Assembly (NCBI RefSeq): GCF_042432905.1
Contig: NZ_JBHLWI010000041.1
Coordinates: 1-64,000, forward strand
From: Fontibacter flavus
Lineage (GTDB): Bacteria > Bacteroidota > Bacteroidia > Cytophagales > Cyclobacteriaceae
Length of the DNA stretch: 64,000 nucleotides
Reading direction: 5' to 3'
The notes under the pieces were generated by a model. The model saw nothing but the letters and a program-made list of their open reading frames with translations, did no database searches and was not told the origin of the DNA. Numbering within the stretch: the stretch's first letter is position 1; each line of letters opens with the position of its first letter. The position numbers and the translations under genes are program-made. Below are positions 25,112-34,324 of the stretch, one piece after another.

Positions 25112-25642
25112 ATGGAAAGAGATAAGAATTTTATCCTCGGTGTGTATGACGATGAGGATGTGTTATTAGATGCGGTAACCAAAGTGAGAGAAAGTGGTGT
25201 GAAAATCCACGAAGTGTATTCTCCCTTTCCTGTGCATGGCTTAGATGATGTACTTGGATATAAAAGAAGTAAATTGCCTATTGCAGCTTTCTTGTTTGGT
25301 TTGCTAGGTACAACTTTAGCCTTAACCATGCAATTTTATATGATGAAGTTTGACTGGCCTATGATTATTGGCGGTAAAGACCATGCGGCTTTCCCTGATT
25401 TTATTCCAGTAACCTTTGAATTAACAGTTCTTTTGGCAGCATTCGGTATGGTAGGAGTTTTTATGATTTCAAGTAATTTGAAACCATGGGGACAACCTAG
25501 AATTTTCGATCTTAGAATTACAGACGATAAGCATGTAATGGCTATTGATATTGCAAACAATGCTGGTTTAGGATTGGATAAGATTTCTGAAGTATTGAAA
25601 AGTTCAGGTGCTACAGAGGTCAATAAAAAAAGTTTTGAATAG
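25112..25642 (+). CDS. actD: Alternative complex III subunit ActD (DUF3341)
   Basis: The 176-residue DUF3341 protein has a soluble N-terminal domain (ILGVYDDEDVLLDAVTKVRE, then HEVYSPFPVHGLDDVLG) and two TM helices (about 53-75 and 100-120). It is a structural subunit of ACIII without known cofactors. Start ATG 25112 lies 4 bp after the actC stop. Confidence 0.93.
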   Translation: MERDKNFILGVYDDEDVLLDAVTKVRESGVKIHEVYSPFPVHGLDDVLGYKRSKLPIAAFLFGLLGTTLALTMQFYMMKFDWPMIIGGKDHAAFPDFIPVTFELTVLLAAFGMVGVFMISSNLKPWGQPRIFDLRITDDKHVMAIDIANNAGLGLDKISEVLKSSGATEVNKKSFE

Positions 25643-25655
25643 GTAAATAGTTGTC

Positions 25656-26282
25656 ATGAAAATTACACATTCTATATACGCATTGGCATTTGCAGGACTG
25701 GCTTCAGGCTTGGTGTCCTGTGGTGCTTCAGGAGATAATCCTGGTTATGAATATGCTCCTCAGATGTACAACTCTGTTGCTTACGAACCTTTAACTCAGA
25801 TTGTGAATGAAGATGAAGGTTCTTGGCTTTCATCACGTGAAGATGGTAAAGGTGAATTTTTCAACAGTAATGTGAATAATCCCCACAGAATGAACATGAG
25901 AGAGCCTGTTGCCAATACAGTTCCAAGAACTAAAGATGGCTCTTTACCTTACAGGTTGAAAGCTTTCGAACTTGAAGAAGCTGCGAAAATTGAAAACCCT
26001 ATTGAGTTGAACGATCAGGTTTTGGCAGAGGGTAAAATTTTATTTAACCAATATTGTTCTGCTTGTCATGGTACAGGTGGTGAAGGAGATGGAAAAGCTG
26101 GTGAAGTGATTGGTGGTGTAGCCAACCTTAAGGGTGGTGCTTATATCAATCTTCCGGAAGGACATATTTTCCATGTCATCATGAAAGGTAAGGGAAGAAT
26201 GGGGGCTCATGGTTCTCAGATTCCTCAAGACAGAATTTGGAAAATTGTTCACTATGTTAAACAAGAAATTCAGAAACAATAA
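25656..26282 (+). CDS. actE: Alternative complex III subunit ActE (mono-haem cytochrome c lipoprotein)
   Basis: The 208-residue protein has a lipoprotein signal peptide (GLVSC, Cys22) and a single class I cytochrome c domain with CSACH followed by GTGGEGDGKAG. The Met ligand is probably in the KGRMGAHGSQ region near residue 185. ActE is the peripheral mono-haem subunit that works beside ActA in handing electrons to the oxidase. Lies 13 bp after actD and 2 bp before actF. Confidence 0.93.
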   Translation: MKITHSIYALAFAGLASGLVSCGASGDNPGYEYAPQMYNSVAYEPLTQIVNEDEGSWLSSREDGKGEFFNSNVNNPHRMNMREPVANTVPRTKDGSLPYRLKAFELEEAAKIENPIELNDQVLAEGKILFNQYCSACHGTGGEGDGKAGEVIGGVANLKGGAYINLPEGHIFHVIMKGKGRMGAHGSQIPQDRIWKIVHYVKQEIQKQ

Positions 26283-26284
26283 TC

Positions 26285-27577
26285 ATGGCGCACAGTACTA
26301 CGAATTTTAATTTGGACCAAAAGTTTGATTTTACAGCTGCGCTGAAAAAATCAATTATGACCGTTTTAGTTATTGGAGCGGTTGTCCTAGCTATTGGTAT
26401 CATTTCCGCTATGATGGGCGGAGGTCATGACCATGCCCATGAAGCAGGAGGCCATGAATTTCATTGGTATCAGAGGTTATTTGCCAATATTTGGATCAAT
26501 AACGTTTATTTTACAGGGATAGCTATTATTGGTGTATTCTTCTTTGCTCTCCAATATGCTGCTCAAGCAGGTTGGTCTGCCGGTATTTTGAGAATCCCGC
26601 TTTCTTTTGGTAGCTGGTTACCTATTGCTGCTATTCTAATGATTGTGACTTTCTTCGTAGCTAGTCATGATTTGTTCCACTGGACTCACAGTGACTTGTT
26701 CGATAAAGATGGCGATCATTATGATAAAATTATAGATGGTAAAGGTTCATTCTTTTACTGGCCAATGGAAAAAGGAACATTTCCTATTTTCTATATCATC
26801 AGAATGGTTGCTTTCTTTGGTTTCTGGGTTTTCTTTTTCAATAAACTGAAAACTTTAGCATTCGAAGAGGATATTCATGGTGGTACTGATTATTGGAGAA
26901 AAACTAGAACTTGGTCCGCCTTGTTTATTATTTTCTTTGCGGTTTCTTCTTCTATAGCTGCTTGGGATTGGGTGATGTCTATTGACACACACTGGTTCTC
27001 CACTATGTTTGGTTGGTATGTTTTTGCATCTTGGTTTGTTGCCGGATTATCTGCGATAACACTTATTGTTGTTTTCCTAAGAGAAAGAGGATATTTGGAA
27101 ATGGTTAATGAGAATCACGTTCATGACCTTGGTAAATTCGTATTTGCATTCTCTATTTTCTGGACCTATATCTGGTTTTCTCAGTTCCTTTTGATCTATT
27201 ATGCAAACATTCCTGAGGAGTCAGTTTACTTTGTAGAGAGAATGCAAAGTGATGTGTATAGCCCGTTCATTTTTGTAAACCTAGTTTTAAACTTCTTCTT
27301 ACCTTTCTTGGTTTTAATGACTAGGGATGCAAAAAGACATGCTATCTTCCTTAAAGTTATCTGTTCCTTAATTATACTAGGACACTGGTTTGATTTCTTC
27401 TTAATGGTTCAACCGGGCACTTTAGGCCACAATGGTGGGTTTGGTCTAATGGAAGTAGGTATGTTATTGGTTTATGGTTCTGCGTTCACACTTGTAGTGT
27501 TAGGAGCTTTGGCTAAAAAGCCACTAGTTGCAAAGAATCATCCTATGTTGGAAGAAAGTTATCATCATCATATTTAA
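26285..27577 (+). CDS. actF: Alternative complex III subunit ActF (NrfD-like)
   Basis: The 430-residue integral membrane protein, paralogous to ActC, has about ten TM helices. A histidine-rich loop near the N-terminus (GGGHDHAHEAGGHEFHW, about 45-61) follows TM1, and a histidine-rich C-terminus (SYHHHI) ends it. In ACIII, ActF completes the membrane part and may help proton conduction rather than bind quinol. Lies 2 bp after actE. The histidine clusters might bind metal but no role is established. Confidence 0.92.
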   Translation: MAHSTTNFNLDQKFDFTAALKKSIMTVLVIGAVVLAIGIISAMMGGGHDHAHEAGGHEFHWYQRLFANIWINNVYFTGIAIIGVFFFALQYAAQAGWSAGILRIPLSFGSWLPIAAILMIVTFFVASHDLFHWTHSDLFDKDGDHYDKIIDGKGSFFYWPMEKGTFPIFYIIRMVAFFGFWVFFFNKLKTLAFEEDIHGGTDYWRKTRTWSALFIIFFAVSSSIAAWDWVMSIDTHWFSTMFGWYVFASWFVAGLSAITLIVVFLRERGYLEMVNENHVHDLGKFVFAFSIFWTYIWFSQFLLIYYANIPEESVYFVERMQSDVYSPFIFVNLVLNFFLPFLVLMTRDAKRHAIFLKVICSLIILGHWFDFFLMVQPGTLGHNGGFGLMEVGMLLVYGSAFTLVVLGALAKKPLVAKNHPMLEESYHHHI

Positions 27578-27598
27578 TTATCCGAAAAAGTAAACATT

Positions 27599-28633
27599 AT
27601 GTACGGATTCCTTATTGCTGTTGGTATTCTGTTGTTATTATCCATCATTTGGATGGTGTACAGGATACAGACTTTAGTTTCTGTTGTAAAGGGTAGTGAT
27701 AAAAAAATCGCCACTGGAAGCAACAAAGTAAATGCCATATTATTCATTCTCTTCCTTGTAGGAGCTGGAGGTTTGATGTTTTGGTATTCTATCAAAGAGT
27801 TTGATAATTACAATCTTCCAGTAGGATCAGAACATGGTGTGATAACAGATCAGTTATTTTGGATCACCATGGCCGTTACTGGTATTGTATTCATTATCAC
27901 GCATATCTTGCTTTTCTGGTTCCCCTACAAATATCAGTACAAAGAAAATAGAAAAGCTTCTTTCTATCCTGATAACAATAAGCTTGAAGTTATCTGGACC
28001 ACAGTTCCTGCAATTGTCTTAGCACTTCTTGTGATTGGCGGTTGGAGAGCTTGGTCTGATATTACCAAACCTGCGCCGGAAAACGCACATGTTGTTGAGA
28101 TCTTAGGTTACCAGTTTGCTTGGGAAGTTAGGTATCCTGGATTGGACAATGTCCTTGGTGAGCACGATTATCGTTTAATCAATGCTTCTAATGTTTCAGG
28201 TGTTGATTTTTCTGATAAAAATGCTTTGGATGATTTCACATCTCCAATCGTGATGATTCCTAAAGGTGAGCCTGTTTTATTTAAAATCAGAGCAAGAGAT
28301 GTACTTCATTCAGTTTTTGCGCCACATATGAGGTTAAAAATGGATGCTGTACCAGGAATGCCTACAAGGTTTTGGTTTACACCTACTAAGACAACTGAAG
28401 AAATGAGGGCAGAGCTTAATGATCCTGAATTCGTATATGAAATTGCCTGTACTGAAATATGTGGAAGAGGGCATTTTAGTATGAGAAAGGAAATCAGGGT
28501 AGTTGAGCCTGGAGAGTACAGGAAATGGTTAGCTGAACAAAAGCCATATATAGTGAATAATCCGGCTTTGGTTGCAGATCTTCCTGCAGAACTTAAAGAA
28601 TTAGCTGATATTACAATCAGTGAGTATAAGTAA
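27599..28633 (+). CDS. ctaC: Cytochrome c oxidase subunit II (CuA)
   Basis: The 344-residue protein has TM helices near 5-22, 43-62 and later near 85-107 and 134-152, then the periplasmic cupredoxin domain. The CuA ligands are in CTEICGRGHFSM (Cys284, Cys288, His292, Met295), with the earlier His in DVLHSVFAPHMRLKMDAVPG. It takes electrons from the ACIII or cytochrome c donor. No fused cytochrome c domain is present, which fits direct contact with ACIII. Begins 21 bp after actF, so ACIII and oxidase are co-transcribed. Confidence 0.95.
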   Translation: MYGFLIAVGILLLLSIIWMVYRIQTLVSVVKGSDKKIATGSNKVNAILFILFLVGAGGLMFWYSIKEFDNYNLPVGSEHGVITDQLFWITMAVTGIVFIITHILLFWFPYKYQYKENRKASFYPDNNKLEVIWTTVPAIVLALLVIGGWRAWSDITKPAPENAHVVEILGYQFAWEVRYPGLDNVLGEHDYRLINASNVSGVDFSDKNALDDFTSPIVMIPKGEPVLFKIRARDVLHSVFAPHMRLKMDAVPGMPTRFWFTPTKTTEEMRAELNDPEFVYEIACTEICGRGHFSMRKEIRVVEPGEYRKWLAEQKPYIVNNPALVADLPAELKELADITISEYK

Positions 28634-28649
28634 TTAAATTATCATTAAT

Positions 28650-30539
28650 ATGGCAACAGCTCATACAGCTACACACAGTGCTACCGCTCATGATCATCAT
28701 GATCATGAACACCACGATAATTTTATCACCAAATATATCTTTACGACTGACCACAAAATGATCGGTAAACAGTTTCTTGTTACCGGTATCTTTTGGGCAA
28801 TCATTGGTGGTTTATTATCTCTTATTTTCAGACTTCAGTTAGGCTTTCCAGAAATGGACCTTGAATGGCTGAGACCAATTCTTGGTGGTTGGATTACTGA
28901 GGAAGGGAAACTTGATCCTGAATTTTACCTTGCTTTAGTGACCATGCATGGTACCATCATGGTATTCTTTGTATTGACTGCTGGTCTTAGTGGGACTTTC
29001 TCTAACTACTTGATTCCGCTTCAAATTGGTGCTAGAGACATGGCTTCAGGATTTATGAACATGCTTTCTTACTGGTTCTTCTTTGTTTCCGGTTTGATTA
29101 TGTTCATTTCCTTGTTTATTGAAACAGGACCTGCCTCAGGTGGATGGGTAGTTTATCCTCCTTTATCTGCTTTAGAACAGGCTATGCCAGGTTCTGGATT
29201 AGGTATGACTTTGTGGTTGGTAGCCATGGTATTCTTTATCGCTTCTCAGCTCTTGGGAGGGATTAACTATATCACGACTGTTATCAATTTAAGAACTAAA
29301 GGGATGTCATTTTCAAGACTTCCGCTTACTGTTTGGTCATTCTTTTTGACTGCAGTAATTGGATTATTGTCTTTCCCTGTATTGTTCTCTGCTGCATTAT
29401 TATTGGTTTTTGATAGAAGTTTTGGTACTAGTTTCTACCTATCAGACATTTATATCGGTGGAGAAGCCTTACCAAATACAGGTGGTAGTCCTGTTTTGTA
29501 TCAGCACTTGTTTTGGTTCCTTGGTCACCCAGAAGTATACATTGTTTTGTTGCCAGCACTTGGTATCACTTCTGAGGTAATTGCAACCAATTCAAGGAAA
29601 CCGATTTTCGGTTATAAAGCGATGATCATTTCCATGTTGGGTATCACCATCCTATCATTTGTAGTATGGGCCCACCACATGTTTGTGTCCGGTATGAATC
29701 CATTCTTGGGATCTATTTTCATGTTCCTGACTTTGATTATTGCTATTCCTTCTGCTGTTAAAGTCTTCAATTATTTGACTACATTATGGAGAGGTAATTT
29801 GATCTTTACCCCTGCTATGTTGTTCTCAATAGGATTGGTTTCCTTCTTTATCTCTGGAGGTTTGACAGGTATTTTCTTAGGGAACTCTGCAATTGATATT
29901 CAGTTGCACGATACTTACTTCGTTGTGGCCCACTTTCACTTGGTGATGGGTTCTGCTTCATTCTTTGGATTGATGGCGGGTGTTTACCACTGGTTCCCTA
30001 AAATGTTCGGAAGAATGCTTGATGCCCGACTAGGTTACATTCATTTCTGGTTGACTTTTGTAGGTGTTTACATGGTTTTCTTTCCAATGCATTACATCGG
30101 TATAGCTGGATTCCCTAGAAGATATTATTCTTGGACAGGTTTTGAATTCTCTAATATGTACACAGATTTGAACATGTTTGTATCTGCTGCGGCAATCATT
30201 ACTTTTGCTGCTCAGTTTATTTTCTTGTTCAACTTCTTCTATTCCATGTATAGAGGTAGGGTTGCTAACCTGAATCCATGGAGATCAAATACTTTAGAAT
30301 GGACGACTCCATTGCACCCTGGACATGGTAACTGGCCAGGAGAAATTCCAGCTGTTTACAGATGGCCTTACGATTACTCTAAGCCCGGTGCTAAGGAAGA
30401 TTTCATTCCTCAGACAGTACCTTTGTCTGCTACTCCAGAATCAAACCTTCCGCATGAGCAGGAATTAGTGAAGTTGGAAAGAGAAATTATCGCTGATGAA
30501 GAGGCTGATTTAGTAGCTAATGAATCAAAAGAATCTTAA
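28650..30539 (+). CDS. ctaD: Cytochrome c oxidase subunit I (haem-copper oxidase)
   Basis: The 629-residue catalytic subunit has twelve or more TM helices. It shows the haem-copper motifs WFLGHPEVYIVLLPA (CuB His and cross-linked Tyr), WAHHMFVSGMNP (two CuB His) and HDTYFVVAHFHLVMGS (haem ligands). The GHPEVY sequence is typical of A-type oxidases. Its first 25 residues are rich in histidine (AHDHHDHEHHD), which may hold copper but is unproven. The 3' end overlaps the next gene by 20 bp. Confidence 0.96.
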   Translation: MATAHTATHSATAHDHHDHEHHDNFITKYIFTTDHKMIGKQFLVTGIFWAIIGGLLSLIFRLQLGFPEMDLEWLRPILGGWITEEGKLDPEFYLALVTMHGTIMVFFVLTAGLSGTFSNYLIPLQIGARDMASGFMNMLSYWFFFVSGLIMFISLFIETGPASGGWVVYPPLSALEQAMPGSGLGMTLWLVAMVFFIASQLLGGINYITTVINLRTKGMSFSRLPLTVWSFFLTAVIGLLSFPVLFSAALLLVFDRSFGTSFYLSDIYIGGEALPNTGGSPVLYQHLFWFLGHPEVYIVLLPALGITSEVIATNSRKPIFGYKAMIISMLGITILSFVVWAHHMFVSGMNPFLGSIFMFLTLIIAIPSAVKVFNYLTTLWRGNLIFTPAMLFSIGLVSFFISGGLTGIFLGNSAIDIQLHDTYFVVAHFHLVMGSASFFGLMAGVYHWFPKMFGRMLDARLGYIHFWLTFVGVYMVFFPMHYIGIAGFPRRYYSWTGFEFSNMYTDLNMFVSAAAIITFAAQFIFLFNFFYSMYRGRVANLNPWRSNTLEWTTPLHPGHGNWPGEIPAVYRWPYDYSKPGAKEDFIPQTVPLSATPESNLPHEQELVKLEREIIADEEADLVANESKES

Positions 30540-31602
30540 TGATATAAGCAGCTTTCGCAGGATCAGTTTGATCACTGTGATAGCTGTTTATTTTCTGATA
30601 TTAGTCGGAGGGGTAGTTAGAAGTACCGGAAGCGGTATGGGATGTCCCGACTGGCCAAAATGCTTTGGGAGCTGGGTTCCACCAACAAGTGTGGATCAGC
30701 TCCCAAATGATTATCAGGACATATACTTAGCCAAAAGGGTTGAGAAGAATGACAGGTTCATCCTGCAATTAGAAAAGCTCGGTTTCTCCAAAAAAGCTGA
30801 AGAAATCAGAAATGATAAAAGCATTCTGATTGAGGAGGAGTTTAACGCTGTTAAAACCTGGATAGAATATGTGAATAGGTTGATTGGAGCAGCTATTGGT
30901 ATCCTAGTCTTGTTGACTTTGATTAGGTCTTTAAAGCTTTGGTCACTGGATAAAACAATAACTTCACTTTCTGTTTTCAACCTTTTGCTCGTTATGTTCC
31001 AAGGATGGATAGGATCTATAGTGGTCTCTACCAACTTGCTTCCATGGATGATTACCTTGCATATGATGTTGGCACTTCTTATAGTTTGCCTTCTTTTGTA
31101 TGTTCATTATCGTTCCTACAGGTTAGCCTATCCAGTTAAGTTTAAAACAGAAAAGCCAAATAGGTTATTTCTTATACTTGTTGTTGGTTTTGTTTTGATG
31201 CTGATTCAAATTGTATTGGGTACTCAGGTTAGGGAAGAAATTGATGCAATAGCCTTTTCCTTTGGAAATATGATGAGAGATCAATGGATTGATGTATTGG
31301 GTATGGAATTTCTGATTCATAGATCGTACTCTATTGTGCTGTTGGCTGTGCATATCCTTTTTCTCTATAAAATATATAAGTATTCTCTGAGGAAAGTAAG
31401 TGTCTTCAAGTGGTCTCAATTCCTAATGTTCTTGATAGGTATTGAAATTGCGAGTGGTATTGGAATGGCCTACTTTGGAATTCCTGCTTACTTACAGCCT
31501 ATTCATCTTCTTGTTGGTTCATTGATTATTGGTGTTCAGTTTGTTCTATTGATGCAATTGAATGACCAAAAAGCTTTAAAAATTGAAAAATCCGGTTCAT
31601 GA
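30520..31602 (+). CDS. ctaA: Haem A synthase (COX15/CtaA)
   Basis: The 360-residue membrane protein is of the COX15/CtaA family and hydroxylates the haem O methyl group to make haem A. Family blocks are LVGGVVRSTGSGMGCPDWPKC, the long inter-helix region with VEYVNRLIGAAIG-type sequence (WIEYVNRLIGA), TLHMMLA, LGTQVREEID, IHRSYS and PIHLLVG, which carry the haem His ligands. It overlaps the ctaD end by 20 bp and shares ATGA with ctaB, a sign of coupled translation. Confidence 0.94.
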   Translation: MNQKNLNDISSFRRISLITVIAVYFLILVGGVVRSTGSGMGCPDWPKCFGSWVPPTSVDQLPNDYQDIYLAKRVEKNDRFILQLEKLGFSKKAEEIRNDKSILIEEEFNAVKTWIEYVNRLIGAAIGILVLLTLIRSLKLWSLDKTITSLSVFNLLLVMFQGWIGSIVVSTNLLPWMITLHMMLALLIVCLLLYVHYRSYRLAYPVKFKTEKPNRLFLILVVGFVLMLIQIVLGTQVREEIDAIAFSFGNMMRDQWIDVLGMEFLIHRSYSIVLLAVHILFLYKIYKYSLRKVSVFKWSQFLMFLIGIEIASGIGMAYFGIPAYLQPIHLLVGSLIIGVQFVLLMQLNDQKALKIEKSGS

Positions 31603-32501
31603 GAACTATTAATATTTCAGAACAATCCTTTCTTGATTTCTTGGCTTTAAGAGCCAAGGCTTATTACGAATTGATCAAGTTCAGACTTTCTGCTCTGGTT
31701 ACTTTTTCTGCGGCATTTGGATTTATTCTTGGTGATTCGGGTACTTTCTTTTCCTGGGGTAAATTCTTTGCGCTAGCATTAGGAGGTTTTCTTATCACTG
31801 GTGCATCAGGTGCTGCAAATGAAATTTGGGAAAGAGACATAGATAAATTAATGAAAAGGACCCAAAATCGTCCTTTACCTTTAAATATCATATCACTTTC
31901 TGAAGCCTATTGGTTTACAGGTATTATCGCCATTCTTGGTATAAGCTTGTTGTGGATTTTCACTAATCCACTGACTACTTTTCTTGGGGTATTGAGCATG
32001 GTTTTGTATGTGTTTGTCTATACGCCTCTTAAAAAAGTTGGACCTATTGCAGTATTTGTTGGCGCTATACCAGGAGCTATGCCACCCTTGCTAGGCTGGA
32101 CAGCTGCTACCGGTGTTATTGGACATGAGGCACTTATTCTATTCGGGATACAATTCATTTGGCAATTTCCTCATTTTTGGGCAATTGCATGGGTAAGCGA
32201 TGATGACTATAAAAAAGCAGGGTTTAAATTGCTTCCAAGTGGAGGAAAAAAAGATTTGAATACTGCTATTCAGATTATGATTTATACCCTATTTCTTCTC
32301 CCTTTGGGGTTGTTGCCAACTTATTTTGGCTTGACAGGGATTAATTCAGGTATCGTGGCCACTATCTGTGGCGTGTTGTTTTTGGCACAAACGTTCTCTC
32401 ATATGAGAGATTGTTCCAGAAAATCAGCGCTGAAGATCATGTTTGGATCATTCCTTTATTTACCAATAGTTCAAATTGCTTATCTTTTGGATAAGATATA
32501 A
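31599..32501 (+). CDS. ctaB: Protohaem IX farnesyltransferase (haem O synthase)
   Basis: The 300-residue UbiA-type prenyltransferase with about nine TM helices has the first Asp-rich motif in NEIWERDIDKLMKRTQNRPL and the second in YTPLKKVGPIAVFVGAIPGA, followed by WAIAWVSDDDYKKAGFKLLP. It attaches farnesyl to protohaem, giving haem O for CtaA. The start overlaps the ctaA stop by 4 bp (ATGA). Confidence 0.95.
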   Translation: MRTINISEQSFLDFLALRAKAYYELIKFRLSALVTFSAAFGFILGDSGTFFSWGKFFALALGGFLITGASGAANEIWERDIDKLMKRTQNRPLPLNIISLSEAYWFTGIIAILGISLLWIFTNPLTTFLGVLSMVLYVFVYTPLKKVGPIAVFVGAIPGAMPPLLGWTAATGVIGHEALILFGIQFIWQFPHFWAIAWVSDDDYKKAGFKLLPSGGKKDLNTAIQIMIYTLFLLPLGLLPTYFGLTGINSGIVATICGVLFLAQTFSHMRDCSRKSALKIMFGSFLYLPIVQIAYLLDKI

Positions 32502-32505
32502 AAAT

Positions 32506-33087
32506 ATGGAAGAAAAACTATCCTATATTGAAGGTGCAGAACAACCCATATCCATGCATCCGAAGAAGTTTGCCTTATGGCTCTTCATCGTGACGGTGGT
32601 GATGATCTTCGCGTCTTTGACCAGTGCTTATATTGTAAGACAGGCAGAAGGTAATTGGCTTGAGTTTGATCTACCAGCTATCTTTTGGTATACTTCAGGG
32701 ATTATTGTACTCAGTAGTATTACCCTTCACTTTGCCTATTTGTCAACCAAAAAGGATGAGTTGTCTAAAGTGAGGGCAGGAATGTTCATTACCACCTTCT
32801 TGGGAATTACATTCCTCATAGGGCAATGGTATAGCTGGGTGGCCTTGGTTGACAGAGATGTTTATTTCGTGGGCAATCCTGCCGGATCATTTCTTTATGT
32901 TTTCACAGGATTACATGCAATACACCTTATCAGTGGTGTGATATTTCTAATTATTGTATTAATTTCGTCCTTTAGATATAAGGTTCACTCCAAAAATATT
33001 GATGTCATGGAAATGTGTGTTACCTATTGGCATTTTCTCGGAGGGCTTTGGTTATATCTATTCATGTTCCTATTATTGAATCATTAA
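32506..33087 (+). CDS. Cytochrome oxidase subunit III-like protein (short)
   Basis: The 193-residue protein has five TM helices and belongs to the haem-copper oxidase subunit III family (GEEKLSYIEG-type N-terminus here MEEKLSYIEGAEQP, then HPKKFALWLF, ASLTSAYIVR, and the C-terminal TYWHFLGGLWLYLF). An in-frame TTG 30 bp earlier would overlap ctaB, but ATG 32506 fits the usual N-terminus and lies 4 bp after the ctaB stop. The next gene is a second, longer subunit III. Confidence 0.88.
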   Translation: MEEKLSYIEGAEQPISMHPKKFALWLFIVTVVMIFASLTSAYIVRQAEGNWLEFDLPAIFWYTSGIIVLSSITLHFAYLSTKKDELSKVRAGMFITTFLGITFLIGQWYSWVALVDRDVYFVGNPAGSFLYVFTGLHAIHLISGVIFLIIVLISSFRYKVHSKNIDVMEMCVTYWHFLGGLWLYLFMFLLLNH

Positions 33088-33115
33088 AAATTTAAATACT
33101 GTTAACTTAATCAAT

Positions 33116-33892
33116 ATGTCAACGACTGCAACTGCTGTGGGCGTGAGCCCTAAAAGAGGAATCTGGGGAGGAGGCAATGAGCCTCTCAAAGCCAGCTATG
33201 GAAAACTGATGATGTGGTTTTTCTTGCTCTCCGATATCTTTACATTTGCCGCCTTTTTGATTTCCTATGCTGCAATAAGGGTGAGTTATCCTGGTTATGC
33301 AGGTCCGGAAGAAACTTTTGTGGGCTCGAATGAATATTGGCCAATCCCCGAATTGGTGTTTGATGCCATTCCTTTTTTCCATGGCGTACATATTCCTTTG
33401 GCTTTTGTCGGATTGATGACATTCATCTTGATCATGAGTTCTGTTACGATGGTGTTAGCGGTAGAAGCAGGCCATAGAAATGACAGAAAAGATGTAGTAA
33501 AATGGTTGCTTTGGACACTTTTAGGCGGTATTACTTTCTTGAGCTGTCAGGCTTGGGAATGGTCCCATTTTATTCATGGCACTGAATCAGGATCTGTATT
33601 GACATTCGTGAACAATATGGGTAAAATAGTGACTGAAACAGTTACAGGTGCTAACCTATCAATAAATGAGTATGGACCAGCTGCCTTTGCACAACTGTTT
33701 TTCTTCATTACAGGCTTTCATGGTTTTCACGTAACTATTGGTGTGGTATTATTGTTCCTTGCATTTTATCAAGCTGCAGTAGGTGTTTATGAAAATAGAG
33801 GTCATTATGAAATGGTTGAAAAAATCGGGTTATATTGGCACTTTGTGGATTTGGTTTGGGTATTTGTATTTACCTTCTTCTATTTGATCTAA
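33116..33892 (+). CDS. ctaE: Cytochrome c oxidase subunit III
   Basis: The 258-residue subunit III has a cytosolic N-terminus (SPKRGIWGGG), seven hydrophobic helices and the conserved FFLLSDIFTFAAFL, CQAWEWSHFIH and FHGFHVTIGV segments, ending in GLYWHFVDLVWVFVFTFFYL. It stabilises subunit I and its proton uptake. Having two subunit III-like genes in tandem is common in this phylum's ACIII-oxidase operons as I recall them. Start ATG lies 28 bp after the short paralogue. Confidence 0.93.
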   Translation: MSTTATAVGVSPKRGIWGGGNEPLKASYGKLMMWFFLLSDIFTFAAFLISYAAIRVSYPGYAGPEETFVGSNEYWPIPELVFDAIPFFHGVHIPLAFVGLMTFILIMSSVTMVLAVEAGHRNDRKDVVKWLLWTLLGGITFLSCQAWEWSHFIHGTESGSVLTFVNNMGKIVTETVTGANLSINEYGPAAFAQLFFFITGFHGFHVTIGVVLLFLAFYQAAVGVYENRGHYEMVEKIGLYWHFVDLVWVFVFTFFYLI

Positions 33893-33912
33893 GACTTTAA
33901 AATATCAATATA

Positions 33913-34242
33913 ATGGCATCACACGGAAATAAAACCACTTTAGAAGTAATTCCTAGAGATAACGCTAAAATCAAAAAAATCTGGAAAACAGCTTTGATAC
34001 TTTTGATTTTGACCTCAATCGAATTCGTATTTGCATTTACTCTTGACAGAGGTATATTGCTTTATCTTATTTTCATTGGTCTTACTATTTGGAAGGCTAA
34101 ATATATTATGATGGAGTTTATGCACTTAGGTGAAGAAGCAAAACCACTTTTCTATTCCATTATTGTTCCATTAATCTTCTTAGTTTGGTTAGTGATTGCA
34201 CTGATGAGAGAAGGTGCGGACATTCTCTTGTTGAGGTGGTAA
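33913..34242 (+). CDS. Cytochrome c oxidase subunit IV-type protein
   Basis: The 109-residue protein has three TM helices (about 25-45, 50-68 and 80-103) and the pattern of the prokaryotic cytochrome c oxidase subunit IV family (IWKTALILLILTSIEF, then YIMMEFMHLGEEAKPL). It is the last structural gene of the operon, 20 bp after subunit III, and is directly followed by a strong terminator. Confidence 0.88.
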   Translation: MASHGNKTTLEVIPRDNAKIKKIWKTALILLILTSIEFVFAFTLDRGILLYLIFIGLTIWKAKYIMMEFMHLGEEAKPLFYSIIVPLIFLVWLVIALMREGADILLLRW

Positions 34243-34261
34243 AAAATATTTGAATTTTATT

Positions 34262-34304
34262 AAAAAAAGTAGGTTGAGGTGAAATACTTCAACCTACTTT
34301 TTTG
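34262..34304 (+). terminator. Terminator of the act-cta operon
   Basis: AAAAGTAGGTTGA (34265-34277) pairs with TCAACCTACTTTT (34289-34301) and runs into further T. It separates the structural oxidase genes from SCO, which begins 21 bp later and so must be read through or have its own promoter. Confidence 0.9.
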
Positions 34305-34324
34305 TTTAGATATAAAATTATAGA

